Below, piece after piece: positions 60,971-64,000 of a stretch of 64,000 nt of DNA (position 1 is its first letter; every line of letters begins with the position of its first letter). A program made the position numbers and the translations under genes. This DNA comes from Bradyrhizobium sp. in8p8 (GTDB lineage Bacteria; Pseudomonadota; Alphaproteobacteria; Rhizobiales; Xanthobacteraceae): NCBI RefSeq assembly GCF_000426845.1, contig NZ_AUGD01000021.1, positions 22,998 to 86,997 on the forward strand, written 5' to 3'. The notes under the pieces were generated by a model. The model was given only the letters and a program-made list of their open reading frames with translations. It was not told the origin of the DNA and ran no database searches.

Positions 60971-61584
60971 CCGGCCCCAAGGGATCACATCAGCCGATCA
61001 GCGGCTCCATCCCACTTGCGTTTTCGCAGCGCAAGCGCCTTTGGGTGTACAGCAGCCTTTGGCTGAACCATGTCGATTGCCCGTACGCAAGCTTAAGCGT
61101 GCAAACCCTCGGCTATGCCGAGCGGTTGCTTCTGGAGATGGAAGCGAAGCTGGCTGCGTTGGCACTTGATGGGAAAGTGAAGAAGGAACGCGACCTCCTG
61201 CTATCCGAATGCTCAGCACATTCGGTGCTGTGGGTCTTTGGGCTGTACGAGATCTTGCGGACACTTCGCGAGTCCGGCGCGTCCCAGTTCGCGGGGTTGC
61301 AGCAACTGTTTCAGAAACTGGAGATCCTGCGGATGCCTCTTGCGAAGCACGAGGCCAAGAGCGTCAAGGGCGTGCCGTCGCCGTCGCCGTCGCACTATCC
61401 AACGGGTTGCTGGGATGTGGAGACCGGCCAGGTAGGCTGGCAGGTCTTCAATCCTCGCCTCGGCACAATGGAGATTTTATCGCGCACGCCGCTCGCGAAT
61501 GAGTTTCTGTTCATTGCGGCGGTGCCGCCCGAACACATGCCGCCTTTTCCGATTGGCGGCCCGCTGGGTGAGCTTGACAGCTGA
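60967..61584 (+). CDS. hypothetical protein, second gene of the operon
   Basis: 205 residues. Helical N-terminal two thirds (SECSAHSVLWVFGLYEILRT, LQQLFQKLEILRMPLAKHEA), then a beta-rich end (VGWQVFNPRLGTMEILSRTP, ANEFLFIAAVPPEHMPPFPI). No family recognised. Coupled to the HEPN-like gene by ATGA and followed after about 30 bases by the third gene. Confidence 0.6.
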   Translation: MTGPKGSHQPISGSIPLAFSQRKRLWVYSSLWLNHVDCPYASLSVQTLGYAERLLLEMEAKLAALALDGKVKKERDLLLSECSAHSVLWVFGLYEILRTLRESGASQFAGLQQLFQKLEILRMPLAKHEAKSVKGVPSPSPSHYPTGCWDVETGQVGWQVFNPRLGTMEILSRTPLANEFLFIAAVPPEHMPPFPIGGPLGELDS

Positions 61585-61613
61585 TAGCGCGGGCGATGCG
61601 AGGGATCGATCGA

Positions 61614-62894
61614 ATGGAAGGGAGTGCGGTGGATAGCGAGGAAGACAAGGAGGATTCTTACGCGCTGCCTGCGGAGCAGGCGGATACGGATCGCGCCCTT
61701 CGCCAGCTTTTCGGCACGGCCATAGCCAACCGCTACGTCGACTTTTGCCGCCTTTGCAGTGGGCGCCTTCCCCTGAAGGTTTCGCGCCCCCTCGCGGGTC
61801 ACGCCCTGCGGGAACTGGATTCGCTCATTCGGGGCGTCCTCGCGGCATCGATGGATGCGCTGGCGCAGGAGGACGAACAGCACGCCAAGAAACGCGCAGA
61901 GGCGCTGCGTGCTCTGAAAGACATGAAGTTCGATGAGGAGACGCGCCAGCGCGCTGAAAAAGCCCTCAAGCCGCAGTTCAACCACCGCACGCAGATCGAA
62001 AAGATTGTGAAGCAGCTTGGCCTCGCTCCGAACGGGGACATTTCCAAGCTTTGGATCGAGCTGACCAAGGCCCATGGACGCGTGCACGAACGTTCATTTC
62101 ATGAACGCTTGGAGGTCGATGAAACGTTTCGCACGGAGTTTGCCCGAAAGTTTGACACCGTCATTCGCGCGGTCGTCACCCAGCTGGAAGACCGGTACAC
62201 CGCGTTGACGCTCCGGGCCAAGGAAATCGCCGCGATGCGTCCGGCGGAGGGTGTGAAGCTGTTCCGGCGCGAGATTCCGGGAGCGCTGCCCCTTCTACGG
62301 TATTTCTACGATAACCTGTCGGAAGACTGGCTACCTTTCCTCGAAAAGGAAGGCCTGCTCGGCGAGCCGCTGCCAGATGATCAATTGGCGGATGTGTCGC
62401 AGCTCCGGGCCTGGCCGGCCGGGCGATATCTCGTCCGCATGGCCTCATCGACGAATGAAGAAACCCGAACGATCGTGGCGCGCGCGCTCCGGGCGGTGGG
62501 ATCGTCTACCCATCCGGACGTCAAGCATGCCGGGCTGGATGCGGTGGCAGCGTTACCGGTGCCGGAAGCAGCAGCGATGGTCGATGTCGTGGAAGGCTGG
62601 TTGACGCCGGAATTTGCGCCGGTCTCGGCGTCGCCGCACACCCTTTTGAAGCGGTTTGCCGAAGGCGGTCAAATGTCGGCTGCGCTTCGGGTGACGGCGG
62701 CGCTCTTCCGGATCAGCCGCCGGGATGGTTGTCATTCGGCATGCAAAATTGACCCCCCGTATTGCCGCATCTGCGAATGTTACCGTGATGGCGCCATTGG
62801 TGATGACGATCCGATGTCGATTAATCGGTCGCGCCAGATCACTTTCCCGGCTTGCTCGACGAGAGGGGCTGTGGTCGGGTCGGGCCCTACATAG
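61614..62894 (+). CDS. hypothetical protein, C-terminus replaced by an IS
   Basis: Start uncertain: ATG 61596, ATG 61614 or GTG 61629 are all in frame. About 372 native residues, helical and charged (LTKAHGRVHERSFHERLEVD, FARKFDTVIRAVVTQLEDRY, then RLYPLA-type helical repeats to FRISRRDG). At 62730 an IS begins; the remaining about 55 residues are IS-encoded and random-looking. The original gene was longer. No family recognised. Confidence 0.55.
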   Translation: MEGSAVDSEEDKEDSYALPAEQADTDRALRQLFGTAIANRYVDFCRLCSGRLPLKVSRPLAGHALRELDSLIRGVLAASMDALAQEDEQHAKKRAEALRALKDMKFDEETRQRAEKALKPQFNHRTQIEKIVKQLGLAPNGDISKLWIELTKAHGRVHERSFHERLEVDETFRTEFARKFDTVIRAVVTQLEDRYTALTLRAKEIAAMRPAEGVKLFRREIPGALPLLRYFYDNLSEDWLPFLEKEGLLGEPLPDDQLADVSQLRAWPAGRYLVRMASSTNEETRTIVARALRAVGSSTHPDVKHAGLDAVAALPVPEAAAMVDVVEGWLTPEFAPVSASPHTLLKRFAEGGQMSAALRVTAALFRISRRDGCHSACKIDPPYCRICECYRDGAIGDDDPMSINRSRQITFPACSTRGAVVGSGPT

Positions 62895-64000
62895 CCCGAG
62901 CCGTCCACAACCCCGGGCATTGGGGCAGCGGTCGTGGCGTCGTCGAGCGGGCCCTGGGCGACCAACCGTTCGGCAGCTCTCCGTCTGAGCGCCCTCAGCA
63001 GAAGTTGCACAATTGAATGCTGTCTCTTTACTCCTTGGGGTATTTCTCACTCAGCCGGCCGACAATTGCGAGCGCCGTCAGCTGCGGCTGCTCTGCGACC
63101 CAGGCTTCGATCGCGGCAAGATGCGGGTCGAGCTTGGACGGCATGCGAACTCTGGTCTTATAAGGCCGACGAGTTCGCCGGTGCGTGGCACGCGGCTCGC
63201 CGACCGTCACCGTCTTGCCGAGCGTCTTCGCGAAGGTCGCCGCGGTCGCTGGCGGGGCGCTAGTGTGAGCCGGTTGCAGGCCGCGCGCCTGTCCGGCACG
63301 ACGATCGACGCGATTGCCTAGTTCCTCTTGGGTTGCGCGAATCTCCGCCAACAGTGCGACCGGATCGAGCGAGCGATACTGATCGCGTAGCCGTTTCTTC
63401 ACGGCCGCGGTCACCTTGGGATGCGCCAAGGCACGCTCATAGGGCGTCGATGGGAGATGATAGCGCTTGATCACTTTGGCCCCTTCGCGACGCTTCTCCT
63501 TCAGCTTGAACGACGGCTGGAAGAAGTTGACGTAGAGCCGTGCCGCCGCATAGAGGCGGCCCATCATACGCGCCGTCTCGACGCCATCGAAGCGGCCATA
63601 GCCCATGAGGCGGCGGACGACCGCACCATTCTTCTGCTCGACAAACGCCTGATCGTTCTTCTTATAGGCGCGCGAGCGAGTGACTTCGAGCCTTCTGTTC
63701 GCGACACCATGGCACGACGACATCGTTCATGAAGGCGCTATCGTTGTCGAAGTCCACGCCGCGCAATAGCCAGGGGAACAGCCTCTGTGCGCGGTTGATC
63801 GCCTCGACGACGAGCGAACCTTCCCGCGTCAGTAACGGCAGGCACTCCGTCCAGCCGGTGGCGACATCGACCATTGTGAGGGTTTGGATGAACGAGCCAG
63901 CCACCGACGTGCCGCCATGGGCGACCATGTCGACCTCGCAGAAGCCGGGCACCGGGCTGTTCCAGTCATTGAACGTGCGGATCGGGACCTCGCGCCGGAT
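62730..64000 (-). mobile_element. insertion sequence with integrase-type transposase (continues beyond window)
   Basis: The end at 62730 (TGTCATTCGGCATGCAAAAT, then TGACCCCC) lies 50 bases past the stop of the transposase gene and is of the kind found at IS21-like and related element ends. The other end is outside the window. It inserted into the third gene of the HEPN-like operon. Confidence 0.65.
62780..64000 (-). pseudogene. integrase-core transposase with two frameshifts (5' end outside window)
   Basis: PGFCEVDMVAHGGTSVAGSF and RGVDFDNDSAFMNDVVVPWC (DDE core) end out of frame near 63690, where an extra G breaks CREQK-LEVTRSRAYKKNDQAF. The frame resumes as VEQKNGAVVRRLMGYGRFDG and runs to YPKE near 63030. 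There a second shift leads to GVKRQHSIVQLLLRALRRRA and the true stop at 62780. Two lesions mean it is probably inactive. Confidence 0.75.

Noticed and set aside
1..64000. tRNA genes, rRNA genes, ICE integrase and att sites
   Set aside because: Looked for but none could be supported, so the ends of the mobile element are not assigned.

Overview
The window is GC-rich DNA typical of an alphaproteobacterium of the order Hyphomicrobiales. Gene content and synteny (strawberry-notch helicase, DUF2493, DUF736, qseC/qseM/fseA-like switch, RepA, S26-type TraF, RlxS-like relaxase with DUF3363, TraG, complete trb set, DUF2274) match the integrative and conjugative elements (ICEs) of Bradyrhizobium/Mesorhizobium/Rhodopseudomonas-type hosts. 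The DUF2336, GDCCVxC and PilZ genes also fit Bradyrhizobiaceae. No integrase, att site, tRNA, rRNA or CRISPR array was seen, so the ICE ends are not fixed here.

Layout. (1) 1-9.4 kb, accessory and probable defence genes: a superfamily-2 helicase running off the left edge, an HNH plus HEPN-like pair, a leftward cassette (YRSAxxG-repeat protein, DUF1883, nucleotidyltransferase, DUF6602 nuclease-like protein) divergent from an XRE repressor plus ImmA/IrrE protease, a second HTH protein, an Abi_C-type protein and an unknown. (2) 9.5-21.6 kb, ICE maintenance: truncated TolA-like ORF, ArdC antirestriction protein, ParB-like protein, a methylase/helicase giant, a Toprim protein, DUF2493, a membrane protein, DUF736. 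Structured leaders precede ardC, parB and the helicase. (3) 21.8-25 kb, excision control and replication: divergent qseC/qseM-like genes, an fseA-like gene split by a +1 frameshift, an excisionase-like HTH protein, RepA and three 18-bp iterons. (4) 25.2-43.6 kb, conjugation: DUF2840, TraF, transglycosylase, relaxase, TraG, two RHH proteins, an inserted MFS transporter, then trbB-C-D-E-J-K-L-F-G-I and DUF2274. (5) 43.6-51.9 kb, a decayed junction (LysR and NYN remnants, IS remnant), then a c-di-GMP region (DUF2336, PAS-GGDEF-EAL, PilZ) and GDCCVxC. (6) 51.9-64 kb, a second defence island: an IS3-family insertion that cuts a HEPN gene at the end of a complete qatABCD operon, an Xre-RES toxin-antitoxin pair, an uncharacterised three-gene operon whose last gene is cut by a second IS, and that IS with a frameshifted transposase.

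How it fits together. The QseM/FseA-like module is expected to gate expression of the excisionase, so that excision and the relaxase/TraG/Trb machinery act only in a few cells. ArdC and RepA/iterons would help establishment and maintenance after transfer. The two flanking islands carry candidate anti-phage cargo. The most interesting uncharacterised items are the NTase/DUF6602/DUF1883 cassette under apparent XRE-ImmA control, the HEPN gene translationally coupled to Qat, the three-gene HEPN-like operon at 60.2-62.7 kb, and the paired structured leaders of ardC and parB. All function calls come from reading the sequence; no database search was possible.
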